Positions 52,009-61,316 are shown, counted from the first letter of the stretch. The stretch is DNA of 64,000 bases from Cribrihabitans marinus (GCF_900109035.1 NZ_FNYD01000006.1:186001-250000); one strand, 5' to 3'. Notes: a model not told the origin generated them from the letters alone. A program made the numbers and translations.

Positions 52009-52953
52009 ATGAGCCGCACCCAGATCCGCATCGTCGAGCGGGTTCTGACCCGGCTCAAGCTAAAGCAGCTGCGCCTGCTGGTCGCGGTGGGCGAGCACCA
52101 CTCGATCCTGCACGCGGCGCAGGCACTGAACATCTCGCAGCCGGCGGCGACCAAGCTGATCAAGGATCTCGAGCTGGATTTCGACGTGCAGCTTTTCCAG
52201 CGCACGAATCGGGGCATGGTGCCGACCGTCTTCGGCGAGGCGCTGATCCGCCACGGCAAGCTGATCCTGGCGCAGATCTCACACGCCGCGCAGGAACTGG
52301 ACGACCTGAACCTTGGCAATGGCGGCCGCGTTGTCCTGGGCACGTTGCTTGCGGCCTCGGCAGAGTTCCTTCCGCGGGTCCTGGGCCGATTGCAGCGGGA
52401 ACGGCCCGGCCTGGTGGTCAAGCTGGTCGAGGGCACCAACGACGTGCTGATGCCGGCCCTGCGCGCGGGCGACGTGGACCTGGTGGTGGGCCGGCTTCCG
52501 ATCCACCGCCACCGGACCGAGATCGCGCAGGAGCGCCTGTTTGAGGAGCACGTCATCTGCGTCGCGCGCGCCGGGCATCCGGTGCACGCCCTGTCCGCGC
52601 CAGGAGTGGCGGACCTGCTGGAATACCCCTGGATCCTGCCGCCGTCCGAGACCACGCTGCGCCGCCAGATCGACCACATGTTCGTCGAGGCCGGCGGGCC
52701 CGAGCCGCGCCACGCAGTTGAATCCGTCTCGTATCTCGCCAATCGGGCGCTGCTGGTGTCCTCGGACATGCTGGCGGTGATGCCGGCCCATGTCCCCGCC
52801 CATGACATCGAGACCGGTGCGCTGCGGCAGGTCGCGTGGGACGTGCCGATCCCCATCGGGCCGGTGGGGATCTCGATGCGCAAATCCGCCCCGCTGTCCC
52901 CGGCCGTCGATGCGGTTCTCGAGGCGCTGCGCGCCGAGGCGGCCGCGCAGTAA
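52009..52953 (+). CDS. LysR-family transcriptional regulator
   Basis: 314 residues. N-terminal helix-turn-helix LKLKQLRLLVAVGEHHSI, LHAAQALNISQPAATKLI; effector domain from about residue 95. It resembles the GbpR/PcaQ-like branch with an N-terminal extension (MSRTQIRIVERVLTR). It lies 22 bp behind the aspartate-dehydrogenase-like gene on the same strand and probably controls that gene and the divergent molybdenum operon; the 151-bp divergent gap would contain the operator, which I could not pin down. Confidence 0.9.
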   Translation: MSRTQIRIVERVLTRLKLKQLRLLVAVGEHHSILHAAQALNISQPAATKLIKDLELDFDVQLFQRTNRGMVPTVFGEALIRHGKLILAQISHAAQELDDLNLGNGGRVVLGTLLAASAEFLPRVLGRLQRERPGLVVKLVEGTNDVLMPALRAGDVDLVVGRLPIHRHRTEIAQERLFEEHVICVARAGHPVHALSAPGVADLLEYPWILPPSETTLRRQIDHMFVEAGGPEPRHAVESVSYLANRALLVSSDMLAVMPAHVPAHDIETGALRQVAWDVPIPIGPVGISMRKSAPLSPAVDAVLEALRAEAAAQ

Positions 52954-52965
52954 GCCGGCGCCGGC

Positions 52966-53718
52966 TCAGCCGGGTCGCCGTTCCAGCAGGTACACATCCA
53001 TGATCCAGCCGTGCTCGGCACGGGCGCGGGCGCGGGTTTCGACGATCCGCTCGGCCACTTCGGACACCCGGCCGGCGATCAGGATCTGTTCGGCCATGCC
53101 GACATAGGCGCCCCACCAGATGTGCAGATCCGTCCCTTCCAGGTCGCGAAACGCGCAATTGCCGTCCAGCATCACCACCACCCGGTCCGCGGCCTCGGGC
53201 CAGCCGCCGTCGCGCAGTCGCCGGCCGGTCGTGACCACGAAGGGCGCGCCCAGGTCGTTCACCGGGATCGCATGCGCCGCGGTCAGCGCCTGCACCGCCG
53301 TGATTCCCGGCACGACACGGACTTGCGGCCGAGGCTTCAGCCGCGCGGCGATGCGCAGGCTGCTGTCATAGAGCGAGGGATCGCCCCAGATCAGCAACGC
53401 CACGTGGCGCGCGCCGGGATGCGCGGCGATTGCCGCCTGCCAGCGCTCGGCGATGGCATCGTGCCAATCCTCGACGCCCTGGAGATAGCCGGCATCGTCG
53501 CGGCGCGCGGGGATGTCGAAATGGGCGATGGCCGGCGGCGTGTCCGCGACCTGCGCGACGATCCCTTCCCGCAGCCCGGCCAGATCGGATTTCTCCGCGC
53601 CCTTGCGCGGGATCAGGATCAGGTCCGCCGCGCGGATCGCCCGTTCGCCCTCGCGGGTCAGGTGGTCCGGGTTGCCGGTTCCGATTCCGATCAGCAGCAG
53701 TTCAAGCATGGCAAACAT
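52966..53718 (-). CDS. cobF: Precorrin-6A synthase (deacetylating)
   Basis: SAM-dependent C1-methyltransferase that converts precorrin-5 to precorrin-6A with release of acetate, in the aerobic cobalamin route. 250 residues, tetrapyrrole-methylase fold: LLLIGIGTGNPDHLT at the start, LLIWGDPSLYDSSLR and VVPGITAVQALTAAHAIP. The start may be at 53718 (MFAMLELLL) or at 53709 (MLELLLIG), which matches the family better. It follows cbiM after a hairpin. Confidence 0.93.
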   Translation of the reverse strand: MFAMLELLLIGIGTGNPDHLTREGERAIRAADLILIPRKGAEKSDLAGLREGIVAQVADTPPAIAHFDIPARRDDAGYLQGVEDWHDAIAERWQAAIAAHPGARHVALLIWGDPSLYDSSLRIAARLKPRPQVRVVPGITAVQALTAAHAIPVNDLGAPFVVTTGRRLRDGGWPEAADRVVVMLDGNCAFRDLEGTDLHIWWGAYVGMAEQILIAGRVSEVAERIVETRARARAEHGWIMDVYLLERRPG

Positions 53719-53722
53719 AACA

Positions 53723-53745
53723 CCCCGGTCCGAAGCGGACCGGGG
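53723..53745 (-). terminator. 10-bp perfect hairpin between cbiM and cobF
   Basis: CCCCGGTCCG (53723-53732) pairs with CGGACCGGGG (53736-53745) around AAG. Read on the minus strand it ends 5 nt before the first possible cobF start and includes the only purine-rich ribosome-site-like GGGG. It may therefore attenuate transcription or limit cobF translation. There is no T-run, so a simple terminator is not certain. Confidence 0.5.
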
Positions 53746-53769
53746 CAGTCCCTGTAGGGGCGGGTCGGC

Positions 53770-54447
53770 TCAGCCGGCCGCGTAGAGCCGCGGTGTCACC
53801 AGCGCCGAGCCCTTGAGCCCGCGCAGCGACTTGGCCCCGGCCAGCACGGCAAGATCGACCAGCGGTTCGATCAGGATGACCATCAGGTAGGCCGCGCCGA
53901 AGCTGCCGACCGCCGTCATCGTGTCGGCGCCCACGCCCTGGCCGTAGAAGGCCCAGAAGGCGACCCAGGCCACAACACCGCCCTGGTATGCAATCGAGAG
54001 CTTGAGCATGTCGGCATATTTCAGGTCGACATAGGCAGCGTCCCGAGGCAGCGCCTTTTGCGCCAGCCCGTGGATCGCAAATAGCGGCACCAGCAGCGTG
54101 GTCAGGTTGACCGCATACATCGGAAGGTCGCCGGGTGCGAAGATCAGGCCCTGGATCGCCAGGCCCGCCGCAAGCCCCACCGCCGCCGGCGCGGCCCCCA
54201 GGATCAGCAGCAGCGTGGTGCCCAGGATGAAATGCACCTCGGAGATCCCCACGGGGAAATGCGGCAGAACCTCGAAGAAGGCGAGCACACCGAGCGTTGC
54301 CGTCGCACTGCGCAGGGCAAAGGAGGGCAGAGCGCGCGCCTTCACGTCCACGGCGATCAGCTTGAGCGAATAGCCCGCCGCCGCGGCGGTCGTCCCGTAG
54401 GCCAGGACCATCTTCGCGCCTTGTACGACGCCCGGTTCGATATGCAT
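53770..54447 (-). CDS. cbiM: CbiM-like cobalt/nickel uptake permease
   Basis: 225 residues with about six to seven membrane helices. It begins MHIEPGVVQGAKM; His2 of CbiM proteins is a metal ligand in the family, and PVGISEVHFILGTTLLLILG is the characteristic internal segment. It is the substrate-specific component of an ECF cobalt transporter; the usual CbiN, CbiQ and CbiO genes are not beside it. AAGGAG precedes the ATG. The cobalamin riboswitch immediately upstream supports a role in cobalt supply. Confidence 0.85.
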   Translation of the reverse strand: MHIEPGVVQGAKMVLAYGTTAAAAGYSLKLIAVDVKARALPSFALRSATATLGVLAFFEVLPHFPVGISEVHFILGTTLLLILGAAPAAVGLAAGLAIQGLIFAPGDLPMYAVNLTTLLVPLFAIHGLAQKALPRDAAYVDLKYADMLKLSIAYQGGVVAWVAFWAFYGQGVGADTMTAVGSFGAAYLMVILIEPLVDLAVLAGAKSLRGLKGSALVTPRLYAAG

Positions 54448-54504
54448 GTTCGATCTCCTTCCCGCCAACCCCGGCGGATCCTTGTGCCGGTTCCCCGGCG
54501 GTTT

Positions 54505-54669
54505 CACGTCACGGCAGGTTTCCTGACTTCCGGATCGTTGCGCGGCGGACCCTTCCCGGCTTGGACCAGTGGATTTCTCCGCGCGCGCTCCCCGGTTACA
54601 GTTGCGGGGGCAGTCGGGGATTTGCACCCCGTTCCCTATTATCCGGACCCCCGCAAGGGGCCGGCACCG
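54505..54669 (-). ncRNA. Cobalamin riboswitch
   Basis: On the minus strand the leader contains the classical elements in order: GGTGCC at the 5' end, GGAACGGGGTGCAAATCCCC, GACTGCCCCCGCAACTGTAA and the B12-box AGTCAGGAAACCTGCCG near the 3' end. A GCCGG-GGAA-CCGGC hairpin (54487-54500) lies between it and the start codon, and a CCGCC/GGCGG stem precedes the Shine-Dalgarno. It should repress cbiM, and perhaps cobF, when adenosylcobalamin is plentiful. Confidence 0.93.
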
Positions 54670-54722
54670 TGTTCGCCATCCTTGAGCGATTCCGCGGGTC
54701 GGGACAAGATAGAATCCCGCGC

Positions 54723-55442
54723 CTATGCCTCGGCCAGGGGGCCGTAGAGGATCAGCGCCGGCGCATTGCCAACCTCTGCCTCCAGCCGGTCGGCCAGTTG
54801 GCCCAGCGTGCTGCGCTCCAGCGTCTGTTCGGGGGTCGAGACCGCCTCGGCCAGAAGCGCCGGCGTCGCGCGCGGCAGGCCGTGATCCACCAGCATGGCC
54901 ACCATCCGGGGAAAGGTCCGCTTGCCCATGAACACGACGGTTGTGGCCAGCGGATCGGCCAGTGCGGCGAGGTTGAGATCCTCGGGCAGCTTGCCGGCGA
55001 TGTCATGGCCGGTGACGAACTGCACCCGCCGCGCGGTCAGGCGACGGGTCAGCGGGATGCCCGCCGCCGCCGCCGCCGCGCAGGCCGAGGGGACGCCCGG
55101 CACGATCTCGAAGCCGATGCCGGCCGCGCGCAGGGCGATCAGCTCCTCCTCCAGCCGTCCGAACATGCCGCCATCGCCGGATTTCAGCCGCACCACCCGC
55201 GCGCCGGTCTGGGCATAGTCCACCAGCAGCCGGCTCACATGGTCCTGTTTCGGCGATGGCCGTCCCGCCCGCTTGCCGACACCTACCAGGTCCGCGCCCG
55301 CGCGGGCATGGGTCAGGATCGGGCCGGAACTGAGGTCGTCGAACAGGATCGCGTCGGCCTGTTTCATCCGGTTCACCGCCTTGAGCGTCAGAAGCTCGGG
55401 GTCGCCCGGACCCGAACCGACGAAGGAGACGAAACCGCTCAT
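54723..55442 (-). CDS. cobA: Uroporphyrinogen-III C-methyltransferase
   Basis: SAM-dependent; makes precorrin-2 from uroporphyrinogen III by methylation at C2 and C7. 239 residues with FVGSGPGDPELLTLKAVNRM at the start, VGVGKRAGRPSPKQDHVSRL and RRVQFVTGHD. The usual SGDPFIFGRGGEE loop reads SGDGGMFGRLEEE and the next loop GVPSACAAAAAAGIPLTRR, so it is a diverged CobA. It ends 54 bp before the riboswitch and overlaps cobB. Confidence 0.9.
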   Translation of the reverse strand: MSGFVSFVGSGPGDPELLTLKAVNRMKQADAILFDDLSSGPILTHARAGADLVGVGKRAGRPSPKQDHVSRLLVDYAQTGARVVRLKSGDGGMFGRLEEELIALRAAGIGFEIVPGVPSACAAAAAAGIPLTRRLTARRVQFVTGHDIAGKLPEDLNLAALADPLATTVVFMGKRTFPRMVAMLVDHGLPRATPALLAEAVSTPEQTLERSTLGQLADRLEAEVGNAPALILYGPLAEA

Positions 55443-56764
55443 GCCCCGGCCTCGGCGATCAGGTGAAAGAACGTGCCGGTCACGTGGCCGCGATGCGATC
55501 CGGTCTCGGGCACCGCCGCGCCCTCGGCATCGACCACGGCGGCCAGCGGCGCGTCCGGCTGATCGAGGATGGTCGAGTAGTGGAACTCGTGCCCGCGCAG
55601 CTTGGCCGCCGTGGCAAAACCCGGCATCGGCGCTTGCAGCTGTGCCTTGCGATAGCCCAGGTGGAACTTGCGTTTCTCATAGGATGTGACCAACCCCAGA
55701 AGGCCCGCCATCTCGTGGCGCACACCTTCCTTGTCGATCAGCGCCGCGCCCAGGGCCATGTAGCCGCCGCATTCGCCATGCACCGGTTTGGTGGCGGCGT
55801 GGCGGCGCAGGCCGGCCATGAACCGGCCCGCCGCGGCCAGCGGACCGGAGTGCAGCTCGGGGTATCCGCCGGGCAGCCAGACAAGATCCGCGTCTGCCGC
55901 AGGGGCCTCGTCGGCCAGCGGCGAGAACGGCAGGATTTCGGCCCCGGCCGCGCGCCAGCCCTCCAGGATATGCGGATAGGTGAAGGAAAACGCCGCGTCG
56001 CGTGCCAGCGCGATGCGCTGCGCCGGCGGCTGCGGCAGGCGGCCCGCCGGCCGGGCCGGAGCGCCGCGCGCCGCGGCCCGGATCGCGTCCAGATCCACGT
56101 GTTCCCGCAGGAAGGCGGCGTAACCCGCAATCGCCGCTTCCAGGTCGGGATGCTCGACCGCCTGGATCAGCCCCAGGTGACGCTCGGGCAGAGTCAGGTC
56201 GCCGCGCCGGGGCAGGACGCCCAGCACCGGCAGCCCGGCGCGCTCCATGCCCAGGCGGGTCAGCCGCTCGTGGCGCGGGCTGGCGCAGCGGTTGAGGATC
56301 ACCCCGGCAAAGGGCAGGTCGGGATTGTACATCCGGAACCCCAGCGCGGTCGCCGCCGCCGATTGCGCCTGGCCGCCCACATCCAGCACCAGAACCACCG
56401 GCCAGCCCATGTCCAGCGCGGTCTCGGCGCTGGATCCGTGCCCGGTCTCGCCGGGCTTGGCCACCCCGTCGAACAGGCCCATCGAACCCTCGGCCACGAC
56501 GATGTCGGCCCCGTGGGCCCGCGCGGCGATGGCGCCGCGCAGCGCGTCGCCCATCGCCCAGCTGTCCAGGTTGAACGAGGGCCGCCCGGCCGCCGCGAGA
56601 TGAAAGGCGGGGTCGATATAGTCCGGCCCGCTCTTAAACGGCTGCACGGTCAGCCCGTCCTCGGCCAGCGCGCGCAGAAGCCCCAGCATCACCGTGGTCT
56701 TGCCGGTGCCGGAGGAGGGCGCCGAGATCAGAAGGCCCGGGGGATTGGTCATCACCTCAGTCAT
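55439..56764 (-). CDS. cobB: Hydrogenobyrinate/cobyrinate a,c-diamide synthase
   Basis: ATP- and glutamine-dependent amidation of the a and c side chains. 441 residues: an N-terminal P-loop ATPase domain ([19 protein letters not shown]) and a C-terminal class I glutamine amidotransferase with the nucleophile Cys in [10 protein letters not shown] and [10 protein letters not shown]. The start at 56764 has GGAG 8 bp upstream; an ATG four codons later is the alternative. It overlaps cobM by 8 bp and cobA by four. Confidence 0.95.
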   Translation of the reverse strand: MTEVMTNPPGLLISAPSSGTGKTTVMLGLLRALAEDGLTVQPFKSGPDYIDPAFHLAAAGRPSFNLDSWAMGDALRGAIAARAHGADIVVAEGSMGLFDGVAKPGETGHGSSAETALDMGWPVVLVLDVGGQAQSAAATALGFRMYNPDLPFAGVILNRCASPRHERLTRLGMERAGLPVLGVLPRRGDLTLPERHLGLIQAVEHPDLEAAIAGYAAFLREHVDLDAIRAAARGAPARPAGRLPQPPAQRIALARDAAFSFTYPHILEGWRAAGAEILPFSPLADEAPAADADLVWLPGGYPELHSGPLAAAGRFMAGLRRHAATKPVHGECGGYMALGAALIDKEGVRHEMAGLLGLVTSYEKRKFHLGYRKAQLQAPMPGFATAAKLRGHEFHYSTILDQPDAPLAAVVDAEGAAVPETGSHRGHVTGTFFHLIAEAGA

Positions 56765-57551
56765 CGCCGTGGCTCCAGCTCGACCACGGGCTGTCGGCGC
56801 TTTGCGGGCGATAGCGGCGGTCGTAATCGGTTGAATAGAGGCAGCTTTCGTCGAAGCCTTCACCGGCCAGCACCGGCCCCACAAGGATCAGCGCGGTGCG
56901 CGAGATGCCCGCGTCCAGTGCGCCCCCGAGCGTTTCCAGCGTGGCGCGCACGATCCGCTCGTCCGGCCAGCTGGCGCGATAGACCACCGCCACCGGGCAG
57001 TCGGGCCCGTAATGCGGGGTCAGCTCGGCGATCACCCGGTCCAGATGGCCGATCGACAAGTGGATGGCCAGGGTCGTGCCGGTGCGCGCGAAATTCTCCA
57101 GCGTCTCGCCCGGCGGCATCGACGAGGCGCGGCCCGCCGTTCGGGTCAGCACCACCGACTGCCCCAGGCCGGGCAGGGTCAGCTCGGTCCCCAGCGCGGC
57201 GGCGGCGGCGGCAAAGGAGGGCACGCCGGGGGTGACGCTGACCGGGATGCCGCGCGCCTTGAGCCGCCGGATCTGTTCGCCCATCGCCGACCAGACCGAC
57301 AGGTCGCCGGAATGCAGCCGTGCGACGTCATGGCCGGCGGAATGGGCGGTTTCGATCTCGGCGATGATCGCGTCCAGATCCATCGAGGCGGTGTTCACGA
57401 TCCGCGCGCCCTCGGGGCAATGCGCCAGGATTTCCTCGGGCACCAGCGACCCGGCATAGAGGCAGACCGGGCAGGCGGCGATGATGTCGCGCCCGCGCAG
57501 GGTCAGCAGGTCGGCGGCGCCCGGGCCGGCGCCGATGAAGTGAACGGTCAT
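56757..57551 (-). CDS. cobM: Precorrin-4 C11-methyltransferase
   Basis: Methylates precorrin-4 to precorrin-5 with SAM. 264 residues, tetrapyrrole-methylase fold: [52 protein letters not shown] and [16 protein letters not shown]. It overlaps cobE by four bases and cobB by eight. Confidence 0.95.
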   Translation of the reverse strand: MTVHFIGAGPGAADLLTLRGRDIIAACPVCLYAGSLVPEEILAHCPEGARIVNTASMDLDAIIAEIETAHSAGHDVARLHSGDLSVWSAMGEQIRRLKARGIPVSVTPGVPSFAAAAAALGTELTLPGLGQSVVLTRTAGRASSMPPGETLENFARTGTTLAIHLSIGHLDRVIAELTPHYGPDCPVAVVYRASWPDERIVRATLETLGGALDAGISRTALILVGPVLAGEGFDESCLYSTDYDRRYRPQSADSPWSSWSHGDD

Positions 57552-57916
57552 GTCTGTCCTCCGATGGCGACCGCGCAGGTGGCGAGGCGGTCGGTCGAGA
57601 TCTTTCGCGGCGCGGCCAGGCGCGCATCCGGGCCGGCGGCGGCCAGAGCGGCAGCCTCGGCAACGCTGCCGGTGCCGCGTTCCGATGTGCTGCGGCGGGA
57701 GTCGGTCAGGGTCTCGGCGGCCGCCAGAGCCTCGGCCTCGACCCCGCGCAGGGGCAGGCCAAGCTCCTGCGCCAGCGCCACAAGGGGCGGGTGGCCGGTC
57801 TTGTCCTCGGCGGTGGCCAGCGCGGACACGCGCTGATCCGTGACGGCCGCGTCGAACGCATCGCGCAGGCTTGCGGCCGTTGCCGCCGTCGAAAACCCGA
57901 ATCCGGCCACGATCAT
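57548..57916 (-). CDS. cobE: Cobalamin biosynthesis protein CobE
   Basis: 122 residues, homologous to the C-terminal part of CbiG ([50 protein letters not shown]). It is needed for the aerobic pathway and has been associated with handling corrin intermediates. The start at 57916 is preferred over the upstream GTG because GGAGCGG lies 9 bp before it. It overlaps cobL and cobM. Confidence 0.9.
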   Translation of the reverse strand: MIVAGFGFSTAATAASLRDAFDAAVTDQRVSALATAEDKTGHPPLVALAQELGLPLRGVEAEALAAAETLTDSRRSTSERGTGSVAEAAALAAAGPDARLAAPRKISTDRLATCAVAIGGQT

Positions 57917-59118
57917 AGCACGCCGCTCCACTGCACCACCGGATAGCTCGCCCGCCAGCCCCGGCGCGGCCCCAGCGGCGCGGCCTGCGCCAGTTCGATG
58001 CGCAGCAACTCGCCGCCATGCCGGGCCTGCCAGTCGATCAGCAGTGCCTCGCTCTCCAGCGTCACCGCGTTGGCGACCATGCGCACCCCCGGCAGATGCC
58101 GCGACAGCCAGTCCAGCAGTTCCGCGCTCAACCCGCCGCCGACAAAGACCGCATCGGGCGCCGGGCGCTCGTCAAGCGCCTGCGGCGCGGCGCCCTCGAC
58201 CACCTCGAGCCGGTCCTGGCCCAGCGCATCGGCGTTGCGCCGGATCCGTGCCGCCCGGTCGGCGCGGGGCTCGAAAGTGGTGGCGCTCAGGCTGGGATCG
58301 CTCAGCAGCCACTCGATGGCGATGGATCCGCTGCCGCCGCCGATGTCCCAAAGATGCTCGCCGTGCCGCGGTGCCAGCGCCGACAGGGTGAGGGCGCGCA
58401 CCGGCCGCTTGGTGATCTGGCCGTCGGTCTCGAACAGGGCATCCGGCCGCCCGGTGGCCATCGGCACCGCGGGGCCGCCGGCCATGTCCAGCCCGACACA
58501 GACCGGATGCGCGATGTCGTCGAAAGTCAGGGCGCGGGCGGTCTCCTCGCGGACCCTCTCGCGCGGTCCGCCCAGCGCCTCCAGCACGTGACAGCGCGTT
58601 GCGCCGAACCCGGCCTCGTCCAGCCAGACCGCCAGCGCGCGCACTGCCGCACCATCCCGCAGCAGCACGAAGGCGCGCGCGCCATCGGCCAGATGCGGGC
58701 GCAGCCGTGCCAGCGGGGCGGCGTGCAGGCCCAGCGTCGCGGTGCTCTCCAGCGGCCAGCCGAGCCGGGCCGCGGCCAGCGCGAAACTCGACGGACCGGG
58801 CAGGGCGGTCCACTCCTCAGGGTCCAAGTGCCGCGCAATCACCGACCCCGCGCCGAACCAGAACGGATCGCCCGAGGCCAGCACCACCGTCGGCTGACCG
58901 CGAAAGCCGCGCAGCAGGGGCAGACCATCGGCAAAGGGCACCGGCCATTCCACGCGCCGCGCCCCCGTGTCGGGCAACAGGGCCAGGTGCCGGGGCGGCC
59001 CCATCACCACCTGCGCCGCGTCCAGCGCCGCGCGGCTTGCGGGCGGCAGGCCATGTGGTCCATCCTCGCCCAGACCGATGATGGTCAGCCATGCAGAGCC
59101 GAGCGGGGCCTCAGCCAT
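57913..59118 (-). CDS. cobL: Precorrin-6B methylase (decarboxylating)
   Basis: 401 residues, two fused enzymes: an N-terminal CbiE-like C5-methyltransferase ([36 protein letters not shown]) and, from about residue 215, a CbiT-like C15-methyltransferase/decarboxylase ([17 protein letters not shown]). It converts precorrin-6B to precorrin-8. Its ATG overlaps the ATG of cobK on the opposite strand at CATG, so no intergenic DNA separates them. It starts the cobL-E-M-B-A series. Confidence 0.95.
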   Translation of the reverse strand: MAEAPLGSAWLTIIGLGEDGPHGLPPASRAALDAAQVVMGPPRHLALLPDTGARRVEWPVPFADGLPLLRGFRGQPTVVLASGDPFWFGAGSVIARHLDPEEWTALPGPSSFALAAARLGWPLESTATLGLHAAPLARLRPHLADGARAFVLLRDGAAVRALAVWLDEAGFGATRCHVLEALGGPRERVREETARALTFDDIAHPVCVGLDMAGGPAVPMATGRPDALFETDGQITKRPVRALTLSALAPRHGEHLWDIGGGSGSIAIEWLLSDPSLSATTFEPRADRAARIRRNADALGQDRLEVVEGAAPQALDERPAPDAVFVGGGLSAELLDWLSRHLPGVRMVANAVTLESEALLIDWQARHGGELLRIELAQAAPLGPRRGWRASYPVVQWSGVL

Positions 59119-59866
59119 GACCCACCTGCTGATTCTGGGCGGAACAACCGAAGCCGGCGAACTGGCGCAGACCATCGCCGGCACCGGCATCCGCGCGACC
59201 TATTCCTATGCCGGTCGGGTCGGGACGCCGCGCCCGCAGCCGGTCCCGACGCGCAGCGGCGGGTTTGGCGGGGTGGCCGGCCTGGTGCGATATCTGCGGG
59301 ACGCGCAGGTGACGCATGTGGTGGATGCCACCCATCCCTTTGCCGCGCGGATGAGCCGGAACGCCCATGCCGCCTGTGCAGAGACCGGGGTGCCGCTGGT
59401 GGCCCTGACCCGGCCGCCCTGGACGGAAGGGTCGGGCGACCGCTGGACCCATGTGCCGGATATCGACGCCGCCGTCGCGGCACTGTCCGGACCGGTGCGC
59501 CGCGTCTTTCTGGCCGTGGGGCGGGTGCACCTGGACGCCTTCGCCGCGCAGCCGCAACATCACTATCTGCTGCGGCTGGTCGATGACCCGGATGCGCCGC
59601 CCTTGCCCGATTGCACCGTGATCGTCGACCGGGGACCGTTCGATCTGGCGCAGGACACCGCGTTGCTGCGGGCGCATCGGATCGACCTTGTGGTGTCCAA
59701 GAATTCCGGCGGCAGCGGGGCGCGGTCCAAGATCGACGCGGCGCGCGCGCTGGACCTGCCGGTGCTGATCATCGACCGCCCGGAGTTGCCGGAGCGGACA
59801 GAGCTGCACGAGCCCGAGCGCATTCTGGACTGGCTGGCTCATTCCGGGGTGAACCTCGGCGTGTAA
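59117..59866 (+). CDS. cobK: Precorrin-6A reductase
   Basis: NADPH-dependent reduction of precorrin-6A to 6B. 249 residues; starts [20 protein letters not shown] and contains HVVDATHPFAARMSRNA, VFLAVGRVHLDAF and VSKNSGGSGARSKIDAARAL, all characteristic. It is the only plus-strand gene in the cob cluster, opposite in direction to its neighbours. Its 5' end overlaps cobL and its 3' end overlaps cobJ by 28 bp, so it lies antisense to any read-through transcript from cobJ to cobL. Confidence 0.95.
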   Translation: MTHLLILGGTTEAGELAQTIAGTGIRATYSYAGRVGTPRPQPVPTRSGGFGGVAGLVRYLRDAQVTHVVDATHPFAARMSRNAHAACAETGVPLVALTRPPWTEGSGDRWTHVPDIDAAVAALSGPVRRVFLAVGRVHLDAFAAQPQHHYLLRLVDDPDAPPLPDCTVIVDRGPFDLAQDTALLRAHRIDLVVSKNSGGSGARSKIDAARALDLPVLIIDRPELPERTELHEPERILDWLAHSGVNLGV

Positions 59867-60591
59867 AGCATTGGCTTTGAGTTCATTTCCAGAAGTCGGG
59901 TGCGCGACGATCCGATGATGACCACCGTGCGCATGTCCGCCATCTCGGGCGCGGCCTCGGCCAGTGGCACGATGCGCAGCGCCTCCTCCGGCGTCGAAAC
60001 GGCGCGCGCGAACAGGATCAGCCGTTCGGGCTCGCATCCATCGCGCAGGAGTTCCAGCGTCTTTTCAAATCCTTCCGGGCGGGACTTGGAGCGCGGATTG
60101 TAGAGCGCGACGGCAAAATCGCCCGCGATCGCCAGTTGCAGCCGCTTTTCGATCAGCGACCAGGGCTTGAGATTGTCGCTGAGGTTGATGGCACAGAAGT
60201 CATGGCCCAGCGGCGCGCCCGCGCGGGCGGCGGCGGCCAGCATCGCGGTAATGCCCGGCAGAACCGCGATGTCCAGACCGCGCCAGGTCGCGGGGCCGTT
60301 CTCGACCGCCTCGAACATCGCCGAGGCCATGGCGAAAACACCGGGATCGCCAGACGAGACCACCACCACGCGGCGCCCCTCGGCCGCCAGGTCCAGCGCC
60401 TGCGCGGCACGGTTGAGTTCCACCCGGTTGTCGCTGGAATGCAGTGTCAGCCCCGGGCGCTCGGCCACCCGCGCCACGTAGGGAATGTATCCCACGACAT
60501 CGGTGGCCTCGGCCAGCGCCGCGCTCACCTCGGGCGTCACCAGCGCATCGTCGCCGGGGCCAAGGCCGGCAATGCGGACCCAGCCGCTCAT
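59839..60591 (-). CDS. cobJ: Precorrin-3B C17-methyltransferase
   Basis: SAM-dependent ring contraction and methylation giving precorrin-4. 250 residues; VRIAGLGPGDDALVTPEVSA, VVVVSSGDPGVFAMASAMFE and VLPGITAMLAAAARAGAPLG are the family motifs. The start overlaps the cobI stop (ATGA). The end overlaps cobK tail-to-tail. Confidence 0.95.
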   Translation of the reverse strand: MSGWVRIAGLGPGDDALVTPEVSAALAEATDVVGYIPYVARVAERPGLTLHSSDNRVELNRAAQALDLAAEGRRVVVVSSGDPGVFAMASAMFEAVENGPATWRGLDIAVLPGITAMLAAAARAGAPLGHDFCAINLSDNLKPWSLIEKRLQLAIAGDFAVALYNPRSKSRPEGFEKTLELLRDGCEPERLILFARAVSTPEEALRIVPLAEAAPEMADMRTVVIIGSSRTRLLEMNSKPMLYTPRFTPE

Positions 60592-61316
60592 GGCCTGCGC
60601 CCCCGGCCGTGAACCAGGATGATCGAGAAATAGGGCGTCACCCTGTCGCCCGCCTCGGCCAGCCGGGTCACGCTCTGGTCGGGCATCTGCGCATATTCCA
60701 CCAGCCAGGCGCGATCATGGAGACCGGCGGCGTGCAGCGCGCGTTTCACCTTGTCGAAATTGCGCCCGATCTTCATCACCACCAGCGCGTCGGTCTGCGC
60801 CATGCGGCTGGCCAGCACCTCTTCGGGCAGGGTGCCCATGAGCACGGTCAGCACGTCGTCGCCCCAGGTGATCGGGTTGCCGGTGGCGGTCCATGCCCCG
60901 GACATGCCGGTGATGGCCGGCACGATCTGCAACGGCGTGTCCCCGCGCAGCCGTTCATAGAGATGCATGAACGAGCCATAGAAAAACGGGTCGCCCTCGC
61001 ACAGCACCACCACGTCCTGGCCCTGTTCGGCCAGCGCCTTCAGCCGCGCCGTGCAATCGGTGTAGAACGCCGAGAGCGCCACGTTGTAGCGCGGATCGCT
61101 CACCGGGATTTCCGTGGTCACCGGGTATTCCATCGGCAACTCGACCGCATCGCCGGGGATCATGCCGTTCACGATCTTGCGCGCCTGACCGGTGCGCCCG
61201 GCCTTGCGGAAATAGGCGACATGGCGCGCCCCGCGCAGCAACCTGTCGGCGCGGACGCTCATCAGGTCCGGATCGCCGGGGCCGAGGCCCAGGCCGTATA
61301 TGGTGCCCATGCTCAT
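60588..61316 (-). CDS. cobI: Precorrin-2 C20-methyltransferase
   Basis: Methylates precorrin-2 to precorrin-3A. 242 residues; IYGLGLGPGDPDLMSVRADR, VVLCEGDPFFYGSFMHLYER and VPAITGMSGAWTATG. The start at 61316 overlaps the cobH stop; an ATG two codons later (MGTIYG) is also possible. It is co-translated with cobJ. Confidence 0.95.
   Translation of the reverse strand: MSMGTIYGLGLGPGDPDLMSVRADRLLRGARHVAYFRKAGRTGQARKIVNGMIPGDAVELPMEYPVTTEIPVSDPRYNVALSAFYTDCTARLKALAEQGQDVVVLCEGDPFFYGSFMHLYERLRGDTPLQIVPAITGMSGAWTATGNPITWGDDVLTVLMGTLPEEVLASRMAQTDALVVMKIGRNFDKVKRALHAAGLHDRAWLVEYAQMPDQSVTRLAEAGDRVTPYFSIILVHGRGRRP

Noticed and set aside
54450-54500. Possible short peptide gene between the riboswitch and cbiM
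   Set aside because: The stretch is better explained as the riboswitch expression platform hairpins; no ribosome site with an open frame of useful length was found.
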